From the NCBI GenBank assembly GCA_025766275.1, contig JAFKAC010000019.1:496001-560000 (forward strand): a stretch of 64,000 nucleotides of DNA, in the 5' to 3' direction. The DNA is from Lactarius indigo. Taxonomy: Eukaryota > Basidiomycota > Agaricomycetes > Russulales > Russulaceae. Positions 1-9,531 of the stretch are shown piece after piece. The notes beneath the pieces were generated by a model that was given only the letters and a program-made list of their open reading frames with translations, made no database searches and had not been told where the DNA came from. Made by a program: the position numbers and the translations under genes. How positions within the stretch are numbered: position 1 is the first letter of the stretch; each line of letters begins with the position of its first letter.

Positions 1-243
1 CATCTTGGTCTTCTTCAATCCACCACTTGACTCGTCTACTGTTTGCCTTAGTCTCAGACTAAGAGTACTTCCGCTTCTGTCCACCAAGGGACAGTCTACT
101 TCTACCTTCTACTGCAGCGTGTGCCAGTGTGCCCCTGTTCAGTCTGCGTTGGGTTGACATGTGATCCCCATTCGCCTATCCTTCGCTAAGTCGATTACGC
201 CTTCTTCTGGTCCAAGTCAGACTAACGCCGGTGGAGCGTAACA
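1..243 (-). mobile_element. Partial LTR (retrotransposon), cut by the window edge
   Basis: The reverse complement of this stretch matches the first half of the solo LTR at 4880-5371, including shared blocks such as GGGGCACACTGGCACACGCT and GAAGAAGACCAAGATG. The LTR 5' end (TGTTA on the minus strand) falls at 243. Sequence to the right is not a polypurine tract, so 244 onward is more likely outside flank than element interior. The remainder of the LTR, and any internal region, lies beyond the left edge. Confidence 0.7.
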
Positions 244-626
244 CCTGGACCAAATGAATGCAGTTGATGAGGACTGCATTGGACATGAATGTTGCTGTGG
301 TGGTTGTTGACATGTTGCAGCAGCGCCTGGTCTGGTGACCTGCGTGCCCAACGAAACCCGTGACCTGTGACATTGGGTAAGGGTTTCGTGAGGGTCACAA
401 ATTCCGTACCCGCCCGAACCCTTGGGCCATACCAGGTTCGGAAACCCCTGTTATATACTAACTCTCAGTGTCCCATGCTTCACGAAGTTTGACTCGCAGC
501 TCAACAAGCACAGCTTCAGGCTGGTGTGCCACACCATTGCAAGGAAACTGCATACTGTGAGACATGACGTGGGACTGAGATGTTGTATATATATCTTGAG
601 CAAAGTGTGTGCGTGCTCGAACTGGG
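244..626. other. Intergenic, no gene recognised
   Basis: No ORF here resembles a known protein. The stretch has several ACCCG/GGGT-type short inverted motifs (about 340-445), similar in flavour to those inside the hAT-like element at 48112-49082, so it may be decayed DNA-transposon sequence. I cannot assign it. Confidence 0.3.
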
Positions 627-745
627 AGGGATGGCAACGCTGCCGAGCAATATGTTGGGACAACTATTTTATAACTTGATTCTTGTGACATAACTAATTT
701 TAAAAACATTTTTCCTCTGACTTAATTATGAACCCCGCTAGTAAA
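627..745. mobile_element. Fragment of the same TIR element as 60535-60827
   Basis: Patchy similarity to the interior of the TIR element at 60535-60827: GATGGCA, CGAGC, CAACTATTTTATAAC, and GACTTAATTATGAACCCCGCT against GACTTAATTATGAATCCCGCT. Neither terminal inverted repeat is present, so it is a relic. Confidence 0.5.
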
Positions 746-802
746 CTTTCAAGTCTGCACCTTGTGTATTTGTTGAAGGGGTCTATCGATTTGGATCCTG
801 CT

Positions 803-1258
803 ATAATAACTGTTGAAATCCTAGATATCCTTGCGACGGACGGGTACCTACACCGGGCCCATCCAAGACATGAAGAGACTCCTGAATGTCGAACTCAAGT
901 TGCAAACAGTCGCAAACGTCACCACAGAATGAACAAATGTCAAGGCACCCAAGACATCAAACAACATTCAGCGGCACAACTTCATTTCGACCTGGTGCAC
1001 AAAGGCGCCTCAGAAGCACTCAACACTTGGCGCAACGCTACGCCACTTCTTCGCTAGGAGTGGGGAGGTCTAAATGGAAGGGGAGAGAAAGAAGCCAGAC
1101 GAAGGACACAAATCAGGTCACGTTAGTATATACAAAGTGAAGTGCTACATAGGGTTCTGTACCCCAAAGCGCACGGAAATGGAATCAAAAAAAAAAAAAA
1201 AAATCCTTGCGACGGCCACAAGGGAATGGAACAGAGTCGAGCGGGTGGGTTCGACCAT
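803..1258 (+). pseudogene. Goodbye-domain fragment (relic D), split by a LINE insertion
   Basis: Bases 803-839 and 1203-1250 together match the 3' part of exon 3 of the NLR genes, encoding the stretch around VEILDILATATKEMEQSR. They are separated by a 5'-truncated LINE. Nothing upstream in the window matches exons 1-2, and downstream the sequence passes directly into antisense ZFP1 sequence. This is the same kind of Goodbye/ZFP fusion as at 41345. It is a remnant of a former NLR copy with no coding potential. Confidence 0.75.
840..1202 (+). mobile_element. 5'-truncated LINE copy with target-site duplication
   Basis: About 360 bp, roughly 93% identical by eye to the 3' end of the full-length LINE (about 7843-8197). 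It ends in a run of about 16 A. It is flanked by the 13-bp direct repeat ATCCTTGCGACGG at 827-839 and 1203-1215. Truncation at the 5' end, a 3' A-tail and a TSD are hallmarks of target-primed reverse transcription. The target is exon 3 of a Goodbye-domain fragment. Confidence 0.9.
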
Positions 1259-1345
1259 TGCGCAGTGTGGGGTTCTTGGACTCGTTTTCGCCTTCCTCTT
1301 CGTCGTCGTCATCATCCATCACTACCATCATATCCTCTGCCGCCT

Positions 1346-1357
1346 TAATTGTCTTCC
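1346..1357. repeat. Left target-site duplication of full-length LINE
   Basis: TAATTGTCTTCC here is repeated exactly at 8198-8209, right after the A-rich tail. Joining the flanks restores the ZFP sequence seen uninterrupted near 41430 (CCGCCTTATTAGTCTTC). Confidence 0.85.
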
Positions 1358-1598
1358 GATACGCTCTACTCTGGACCTCCAACGCTCACGTGTTGTACAT
1401 ATTCGACTGACTCTGCGCCATAAATCTCTATAGTTCACCTTGGAGTGGACTTCCTTTCTCGGTAACCACCACCACAAAGTCGCGGAAACGCGCCTTGCTG
1501 GCAGTGGAAACTAGAATACTCTACACATACCCACATACACTATCTGCTTTAAAAATCCCGAAAGCAAACCCACATTTCAGTGAAAAGAAAATACCAAA

Positions 1599-3389
1599 AT
1601 GGCCTCAAAAGGTGCCAGTCAAACTGGCACCGCAGGTCAACCCCCCCCGACTTTGAGCAGAACCACTCGGTCTAGCACGAAAACAGGGACAGCCGCCCTC
1701 ACAAAAGAGAACGGAACAATCTCAGACGCAAGAAAAGTCAAACCCGTGGCAGGTACGGAGGCATGAGGTATATTGACTAAAGAAAACTGTATCCTAGACG
1801 GTGAACAAATCACGCAAGGAACTCTTTTCAAAATTTACAAGAGAATCCTCATACGGTACGGCGACACAATCCCAGCAGACCTCCACCTGTCGCTGCAAGC
1901 CTTTGCAATTCTACTACAAGAATGCGAGGGAGCTCACAACAGAGTCATGGAGAAGCTGACGCAAAAGATAGAGGAAAAGGTCGAGAGTGCAATGGACAAA
2001 GGGCTAACCAAGATGAGTACCATAATCGAAAGCACCCTTGCTAACCAGAAAGAATGGCAGACATCAACCAACACAATAGCGGAAGCTGTGGAATCACTCC
2101 AAAAACTCACACAAGAGATCTCCAACAGTGTCAAGGAGGCCACAGCAAACTCAGATCAGATCTCAAATACAATATCGTCCTACAAGGAGGCTCTCCTAAA
2201 GACAAGCAGCATACCCCCGAACGACAACACAACGCCGGTCCACAGGCAAACCGAGGACCCAAGGCTGACAAGAGACCTAGAACACAAGAAGAGGCAAATC
2301 CTCCTGGAATTCAGCGGCGACTTCTCAAAAGACAAAAGCATCATAGACCTCAAAGAGAAAATCAATGCTGCACTTGCAAACACCACCCCTCCTCCACCAG
2401 AGGGGACGAAAGTGCAAGAGATCAACAAACTTCGGAACAGCGGGCTGATTGTGCAACTAACGACCAAAGAAGCTGCAGACTGGCTCCGTGAGCCCGCCAA
2501 CGAACTTGCCTTCATCCACCAACTGGACCCGAATGCATACATCAAAGAAAGGGTCTATCCATTACTGGTTCCAAGGATACCACTCTCATTTGAGCCAGAC
2601 AACGAAGAACACCTATGGGAGGTGGAATGCATCAACAATTTGGCGCCCAAAACAGTCAAAAGCGCAAGATGGATAAAGCCCGACTACAGACGTAGCCAGC
2701 ATCAGAAAACCGCATTTGCCACAATTACTCTCACATCTGCATTAGAAGCTAACCGACTGATTAGGGACGGAATGTATATCTGCAACACAAGAACCTACCC
2801 CAAGAGGCTAAAATACGAGCCGAAACAATGTATGAAGTGCCACAAATGGGGACACTTCGCCTCCGACTCCCACGCAACCGTAGACACCTGCGGCACCTGC
2901 GGAGAGGAGCACCTAACCAAAGACTGCGTGGAACAAATCAAAAGGTATTGCGTGACATGCCGATCAAATGACCACGCAAGTTGGGATTGGGCCTGCCCCA
3001 ATTTCCAGAGGAAATGCGCTCACTTTGATGAGCTACACCCAGAAAATGCTCTGACCTACTTCCCCATGGAAGAAAGTTGGACATTAGTAGCGAGGCCCGA
3101 AAGAATCCCGCTAGACAAGCGCTTCCCCACCAAACACGCAGTCATCGGCCTCCCCCCACCCAATCGCAAAGCCAGACCCCACCCAGTCAGAATGTCAGAG
3201 CGCAAACCAAAACGTGGAAAAGGGAACAAAGGTACCAATGGCACAGGAACCCTAGACGGTTTCGTCTACCCGTTACCCTCACTCAGGCATGTTCAAGATG
3301 CCAACGAAAACCACGCGGCGGACCAGCTCAAAGACTGGGAGGACAAAACAGTGGACAACCTTTTATCACACGACAACCTATGGCTATAA
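1599..3389 (+). pseudogene. LINE ORF1 (gag-like RNA-binding protein), one premature stop
   Basis: From ATG 1599 (MASKGASQTG) the frame is open to TAA 3387-3389 except for an in-frame TGA at 1764-1766 (codon 56). This would be a protein of about 595 residues binding element RNA in an RNP. The central part is coiled-coil-like (KLTQKIEEKVESAMDKG). Three zinc-knuckle-like motifs lie at about 2829-3025: CMKCHKWGHFASDS, CGTCGEEHLTKDC and CVTCRSNDHASWDWAC. The first lacks its last Cys (Ser instead). The stop could come from a CGA to TGA transition. The last 10 bases overlap the start of ORF2. Confidence 0.85.
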
Positions 3390-6300
3390 GGCCCATCAAC
3401 GCACAAGACAGCAAACTAACCATCTGGCAGCAAAACCTCAACAAATCAACCACAGGCCAACACGACCTCATCAGCAGCGGAAGACTGAAGAACTCAAACA
3501 TCGACATCATCGCCCTTCAAGAACCAGCAGTCAACTTCCTTAACAAGACCATCGCATCACAAGCCTGGTCACCTATATACCCCACAACACACGAGAAAGA
3601 GCCGAAGAAAACACATGCGCTAATCTTGATGCGAAGTGACTTGCCCACCGAAAGTTGGGAACAGATCGACTTCAACTCAGGTGACGTAGTAGTAGTGAAA
3701 TTACTCGGGGAATGGGGCCAAGTAACAATCTTCAACGTCTACAATGACTGCCAGCATGATCACACTATACACAAGCTGATGAACTTCCACAGGCACAATC
3801 GCGACCGCCTCCTAGGGGCCAACACAGAAGGAAACCTGAGACATTTAATTTGGCTAGGTGACTTCAACAGACACCACCCGGCGTGGGACAACCCAGACAA
3901 CGAACGTTTATTCAACAACAACGCCCTAGAGGCGGCAGAGACGCTCATCAAGGCCACAGCAGACTATGGACTCGTGTCTGCACTAGCCGCGGGCGTCCCT
4001 ACGCACGTCCACAACGTCACCAAAAAGTGGACCAGGCTGGACCAAGTCTTCACGTCGGAACACACTCTAGAGAGGTTATTAATATGCAAAGCACGCTTTA
4101 ATGACAGAGGCCTAAACACAGACCACGTCCCAATCATAACCACACTGGACCTGTCTACAGGAACGTCGCCAGCACGCACATACAACAACTTTAGAGATGT
4201 AGACTGGGAAGAATTCCGTAAAGCCTTAGAAGAAGAGTTAAAGGACTTCGGCGTACCAAAAAGACTAGGATCCCAAACTGCTTTAGACCGCGAATGCCTT
4301 AGGCTCACCAAAGCTTTACAGAACGCGATCAAAAGAACGGTCCCCATGACCGACCTATGCCACAAATCCAAACGCTGGTGGTCGAAAGAACTTGATGGCC
4401 TTAGGAAACGCAGACAGAAGCTTGGTAGGAAGGCCAGCCGCTACAAAAACTGGCCGGAACATGCGGTGCACGTGGAGTACAAGGACATCAGCAGGCAATA
4501 CAACAAAGCCATCAAATACAATAAGCGGCATCACTGGCGCAACTGGTTAGAAAGGGCAATGGACCTGGACCTTTGGACGGCCAATAAGTACATCACAGCC
4601 CAGGTGAGCGACGGAGGCAAGCCAAGAACACCAAACCTCAAACTCACCAAAGACGGGCAGGACTGGATGGCCAATAACAATAAGGACAAAGGAGATATGT
4701 TGGCAAAAACATTCTTCCTGCCCAAACCAGTCAACACCAACAACAACATGCAAACGCCAGTCGAGTACCCCCCGCCAATCTGCACCACCCATAGCATTAC
4801 CAGGGAGCAAATTCGCTGCCAAATAAAACACCTGAAGCCCTTTAAGGCACCCGGGCCAGATAATATTCCTAATATTGTCTGTTATGCTCCACCAGTGTTA
4901 GTCCGACTTGGACGCAAAGATGGCGTAATCGACTTAGCGAAGATTAGGCGAATGGGGATCACGTATCAACCCAATGCAAGCTGAACAGGGGCACACTGGC
5001 ACACGCTGCAGCAAAGATAAAGAGAGACTACCTCTTGGTTGGTAGAAGCGGAGGTACTCCTAGTCGAAGACTAGGGCAGGCAAAAGACGAGTCAAGTGGT
5101 GGATTGAAGAAGACCAAGATGGGGACTCTTGGTCTTCCAAGTCAACTACTTATACAGGTACACACGGGCTTTAAAGCGCCGCTGGAACAGTAAGTAACCA
5201 ATAGTGTAACTAGCTCGAACCCTAGTACAGCTATCCTAGGAATGAGTCATACATGAGTCACAATCACATGCGAACTACTATGCTGACTGATGCGATGTAA
5301 AGTCCATGACTAATATCAGTACCGGGCCGTAGTCATAACCGGCCATGAGTCATATAGTTCGTACTGTAACATCATCTTATCCAAATGCGCTGACCTACTC
5401 GTGGACAGACTATGGTACATCTACAGCGAAATCCTGGAACGCGGAACATACTACGCGCCCTGGAAACAGTTTACCACGATCGTCTTACGTAAGCCCGGGA
5501 AGCCTCGGTACGACACACCTAAAGCATACTGCCCCATCGCTCTGCTAAACACAATGGGAAAATTGCTCACCGCAGTAATCGTGGAACAACTCACTTACTA
5601 CACAGAGAAGTTCAACCTATTACCCTCACTTCACTTCGGGGGAAGACCAGCACGCACGACCACTGACGCGCTGCACGCTCTCACTTACAGGATCAAAGAC
5701 GCCTGGCACAAAAAGCAGGTCGTCGCAGTCCTCTTCTTGGACATCGAAGGCGCATTTCCAAATGCGGTCAATGAAAGACTAGTTCACAACATGAAGTCGA
5801 GAAAAGTACCAGAGAAAATAGTTAAGTTCACACACAATTTACTGAGTAACCAACACACTACGCTCAAATTCGACGATTACATCTCAGATAACATAGCCTT
5901 AGATAACGGGATCGGACAAGGAGACCCGCTCTCCATGATCCTATATCAATACTATAACCCAGACCTGCTAGACATCCCCAAAGGCCCGGAGGAATTAGCG
6001 GCAGCATATGTCGATGATGCCATTCTCGTTGCAACAGCCAAAAACTTCACTGAAGCACACAAAATATTATCAGACATGATGATCAGACCAGGCGGAGCGA
6101 TCGAATGGGCCAAGGACCACAATTCACAATTTGAATTCAGCAAACTAGCGCTGATTGACTTTGCACACAGGAACAACACGAAAGAACGCTGCCCGCTCTC
6201 CCTCCCTAATATCACCATCGATCCAGTAACAAATACAAAATATCTAGGGGTATACGTGGACCAGCACCTCACATGGAATACACACATTGCGCACGCTGTC

Positions 6301-7802
6301 AAGAAAGGCTCAATGTGGAGCACCCAACTGAGACGTGCGGTAGCTCCCTCTTGGGGTTTATTGCCGAAATACGCGAGGAAACTCTTCATAAGTGTCGCAA
6401 TTCCCAAGATACTATATGCAGCAGATGTATGGGGAGCCCCTAAACCCATCACAATGCTGGCACCGCACAAGAAAGGAACGAGCAAGGCAATTTCAAAACT
6501 AACGGCTACACAAAGGGCAGGAGCGTTGGCAATCACAGGAGGATTAAGAACATCGCCCACGGACGTTCTTGACGCACACGCATTCCTCCCACCGCTGCAC
6601 CTGGCAATTGACAAGATTTGCCACAGAGCAGCCACGAGAATAGCAACCCTCCCATTAGATCACCCCCTCTCAAAGCCAGCCAGAAAATGCACAAGCAGAT
6701 CCATCAAACGCCACCCATCACCGCTACATATACTAATGCGCACATACAACATCCGCCCAAACAACTTCAAGACCATCAGACCAATGCCGCGCAACCCAGC
6801 ACTTACACACAAAAGGCCATTCACAGTAAGCATCCCAGTCAACAAGGACGCTTCGGTGAGCGAAGAGGGTCATGCGAAGGAGGAAGCAAAAGTATACACC
6901 GACGGGTCGGCCCACGACGGAAAAGTAGGTGTGGCTGCGATTCTATTCAGAAAAGGAGGACCGATCTGCAAATTGCACTACCACCTCGGCCCAGCTTCAG
7001 AGCACACCGTACACGAAGCAGAACTAACCGGCATTTTATTAGGCTTACACTTAATAAAAACGGACAAAAAGGGGAAAACAAGCTACTCTATCGAGGTAGA
7101 CAACCAAGCGGCGTTAAGCGCCCTCTCAGCGGTAAAATCATCACCAGGCCAACACATTGCTGATGAAATCTTAGAGACCGCAGCACGAATAAAGAAACTC
7201 AGAAACTCTCCAAGATATACACTCAAATTCAGATGGACAGCAGGACACGCCGGGATCAAAGGCAACGAGGAAGTAGATGGCGAAGCCAAACGAGCAGCGG
7301 ATGGATTAACGTCGGACAAAAAGTCGCTGTCCCCACTGCTCCGAAAACCACTGAAAGTCAACAGATCAGCCACGCTACAGCAGAGGAAAACAACCCTCAC
7401 CGTTGGAAAGAGGAATGGAAAACATCGGCCCGTGCACCACGAATAAACGCCATGGATCCTTCCCTCCCATCTAATAAATATATCAAGCTGACCAGCGACG
7501 ACAGGTTAACATGGCTGGACATAAGTCGCATATTCCAGCTGAGAACAGGACATGTCCCACTCAACGGACACCTGGAACGCATTAAACGAGTTGACAACGC
7601 AAGATGCCCAGCTTGCGGACACCCAAAGGAAGACGCCCGTCACTTCCTACTCGAATGTCCATCATACGGACACGAGAGATGGGCGCTCCTAGAACATTGC
7701 AAAAAGAAAGATCCCAAACTAGAAGACATCCTGAACGACGCAAATTTGCTAGTCCCACTAGCAAATTATATACATGCAACAGGTCGCTTCGAACAAACAT
7801 AA
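3380..7802 (+). pseudogene. LINE ORF2 (endonuclease, reverse transcriptase, RNase H), broken
   Basis: The likely start is ATG 3380, overlapping the ORF1 stop (ATGGCTATAA), which suggests coupled reinitiation. The APE-type endonuclease at about 3410-4140 shows ALQEP, WLGDFNRHHPAWD, RLDQVF and TDHVPI. RT begins at APGPDNIPN (about 4850), is interrupted by the solo LTR 4880-5371, and resumes with FLDIEGAFPNAV (motif A), GIGQGDPLS and AYVDDAIL (catalytic DD, about 6004). RNase H at about 6890-7310 shows VYTDGSA, a HEAEL glutamate and HAGIKGNEEVD. A frameshift at about 7380-7440 moves the C-terminal CPACG...H...C zinc motif (about 7605-7660) into another frame. The element encodes no working enzyme. 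Confidence 0.9.
4880..5371 (+). mobile_element. Solo LTR inserted in LINE RT domain
   Basis: A 492-bp sequence with TGTTA...TAACA ends interrupts the RT reading frame between PNIV and LSKCADLL. Removing it restores the expected peptide. The flanking 5-mers TTGTC and TCATC differ by two transitions, so the TSD is imperfect and probably old. The second family member is at 1-243. No internal retrotransposon sequence remains, so it is a recombination-derived solo LTR. Confidence 0.8.
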
Positions 7803-9107
7803 CACAGCGGCCCCAGCGTACACAATTCAAACCCCACGTTACAACGGGTACCTACACTGGGCCCATCCAAGACATGAAGAGACCTCTGAATGTCAAACTC
7901 AAGTTGCAAACAGCCGTAAACGTCACCACAGAATGAACAAATGTCAAGGCACCCAAGACATCAAACAACATTCAACGGCACAACTTCATTTCGACCCGGC
8001 GCACAAAGGCGCCTCAGAAGCACTCAACACTTGGCGCAACGCTACGCCACTTCTTCGTTAGGAGTGGAGAGGTTTAAATGGAAGGGGAGAGAAAGAAGTC
8101 AGGCGAAGGACGCAAATCAGGTCATGTTAGAATATACAAAGTGAAGTGCTACATAGGGTTCTGTACCCCAAAGCGCACGGAAATGGAATCAAAAAAATAA
8201 TTGTCTTCCTCTCGCTGGGTCCCGTGCTGGGTGCTGGGTGCCAGTTGTTCTCAAATCCAATCTACAGCACGTAAAGACATCCTTGGAGCTCGAATTGTCC
8301 CCCGCCTGTGCCTTGGCTGCGGTCTGGCGCTGGTGCATGCGGGGCTATTGCCCTATCAGCACGTAGTCTAACTTGCGCGCGCCGGGGGGAGGCGTGGTAT
8401 AAGGACATACACTATGAACTGCCCCTGTCCCCTCCGTTTCTGAGTCTTGCGCGGGCTGCGCAGAGGAGGCGGCGGTGGCGAGGAGGAGGAAGAGGAGTTG
8501 ACAGATATGATGCCCAGCGGGTCACGGTCCCTGTCCCTGCCACGTTGGCGGTGGTGAGTTTGGGATGAATCGGATTCGGAGGGGGAGGGGAGGAAGAGGA
8601 GACTATTTGACATGTGGAGTGAGGGTACATATGATTGAGGGGACGAGGAGCGCCTGGAGGAGGGGGCTGAATATGTCACACGACGTATTTATACACGCAG
8701 AAAGGGGGTAAAACATGGGCACAGACCTGTAGTAGGCCATTGTCCCAATCGCATGATGGGCAACATCGCGCATCTCGATGTCACTACTTGTGCTTTTCAT
8801 GCTGGACCTGTTTGGCCGTCGTCGTCCTCAGGAGACACCATCGCGTAGCTAATGACCCACTTTCCCGTGGTGGGGTCGTTGCCGAGAACAGTGGTGGGGA
8901 TCACCGTTATATTGCTTTCATGTTCTGGCAGCTTGGAGGTCTGATGGGACGAAGATCAGGACGGCGGAGGGAAATACGAGGGTGAGACCGATGAGGAGGC
9001 TGACGCGACGATGTAGACAAGGGATCTTGACTCGTCATCAAGAAAAATTTAGTAAAAAAGACTTGCTTGGAGCAAGTCCGAAGTCGCGTTAAGACGTGTC
9101 ATTGAGC

Positions 9108-9259
9108 TGTTGGACTCTGGCGTGTTTTGTGACTGTGATTCAGAATGGAATGTATAAACACGACATGTACATATGCCCGAGTAGCGAACCCAAATAAAAT
9201 AACACATCCTATCCCAATCCTTGTCCTATCTCCGCACGAAGGGAGTTCCGAACTCAAAA
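9108..9259. mobile_element. 152-bp insertion in ZFP1 exon 1, class unknown
   Basis: ZFP6 and other copies are contiguous here. In ZFP1 152 bp are inserted between two TGAGC repeats (9103-9107 and 9260-9264). The insert starts TGTTGG but does not end in CA, so it is not a clean LTR. It destroys the first ZFP exon after WLWSL. Confidence 0.55.
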
Positions 9260-9293
9260 TGAGCGACCAGAGCCATTTCTTCAATGGGCCCAT

Positions 9294-9531
9294 ATTCTTA
9301 TGACGACACAGTAGAGCGGATTTGCAGGCATTGGGAGGGAATAGATTGTCGGACGGCGACACGTTTGGTGCATGGTCTGGTCGTGTCCTGGTGACAGTGG
9401 CAAATGAAGTGGAGGTGCCGGCCCGTGTTACCGCGTCTATCTGATTCTTCCATATCCCGGTCCTTCGTTTGTCGACATGAGGTACCTGCGTTCTCTCACC
9501 GTCGTCCACCAGACTGTTAACAACCCCCAAC
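9294..9531. promoter_or_regulatory. Divergent promoter between ZFP1 and NLR1
   Basis: The 238 bp between the two start codons. It contains the conserved block GCCGGCCCGTGTTACCGCG (9417-9435, 97 bp before the NLR start) and the degenerate box GACACGTTTGGT (about 9357), which reads GACGCGTTTGGT in other copies. A CACCGTCGTC pyrimidine-rich stretch leads to CCAACATGAG. Because the genes are back to back with nothing else between them, this segment should drive both. Confidence 0.6.

Larger units (their letters stand above)
1358..8197 (+). mobile_element. Full-length non-LTR retrotransposon (LINE, EN-RT-RNase H type), inactive
   Basis: A 6.84-kb element that includes a nested solo LTR. It has a 5' UTR (1358-1598), gag-like ORF1 with zinc knuckles, ORF2 with an APE-type endonuclease, reverse transcriptase, RNase H and a C-terminal Cys/His motif, and a 3' UTR ending in AATCAAAAAAA. 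It is flanked by a 12-bp TSD (1346-1357 and 8198-8209). The domain order fits the fungal Tad1/I-like lineages. It is dead: stop in ORF1, LTR insertion in RT, frameshift near 7400. It landed in ZFP1. Confidence 0.92.
1259..9293 (-). pseudogene. ZFP1: 5' half of zf-4CXXC_R1-family gene, split by full-length LINE
   Basis: The minus-strand gene starts at 9293 (MGPLKKWLWSL, cf. MGPWKTWLWSLND in ZFP6) and runs left with the family's Ser/Pro-rich and Arg-rich segments (8368-8680). The LINE at 1358-8197 interrupts it, and it continues at 1259-1357 with the acidic stretch VVMDDDDDEEEGENESK. It then fuses to Goodbye relic D, so the half that would carry the zinc finger is missing. A 152-bp insertion (9108-9259) also breaks exon 1. 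It is the divergent partner of NLR1, 238 bp away, but cannot encode the family protein. Confidence 0.75.

Noticed and set aside
7233..7802. Separate gene downstream of RNase H in the LINE
   Set aside because: It is the shifted C-terminus of ORF2: its zinc motif and preceding text continue the family protein after a frameshift near 7400.
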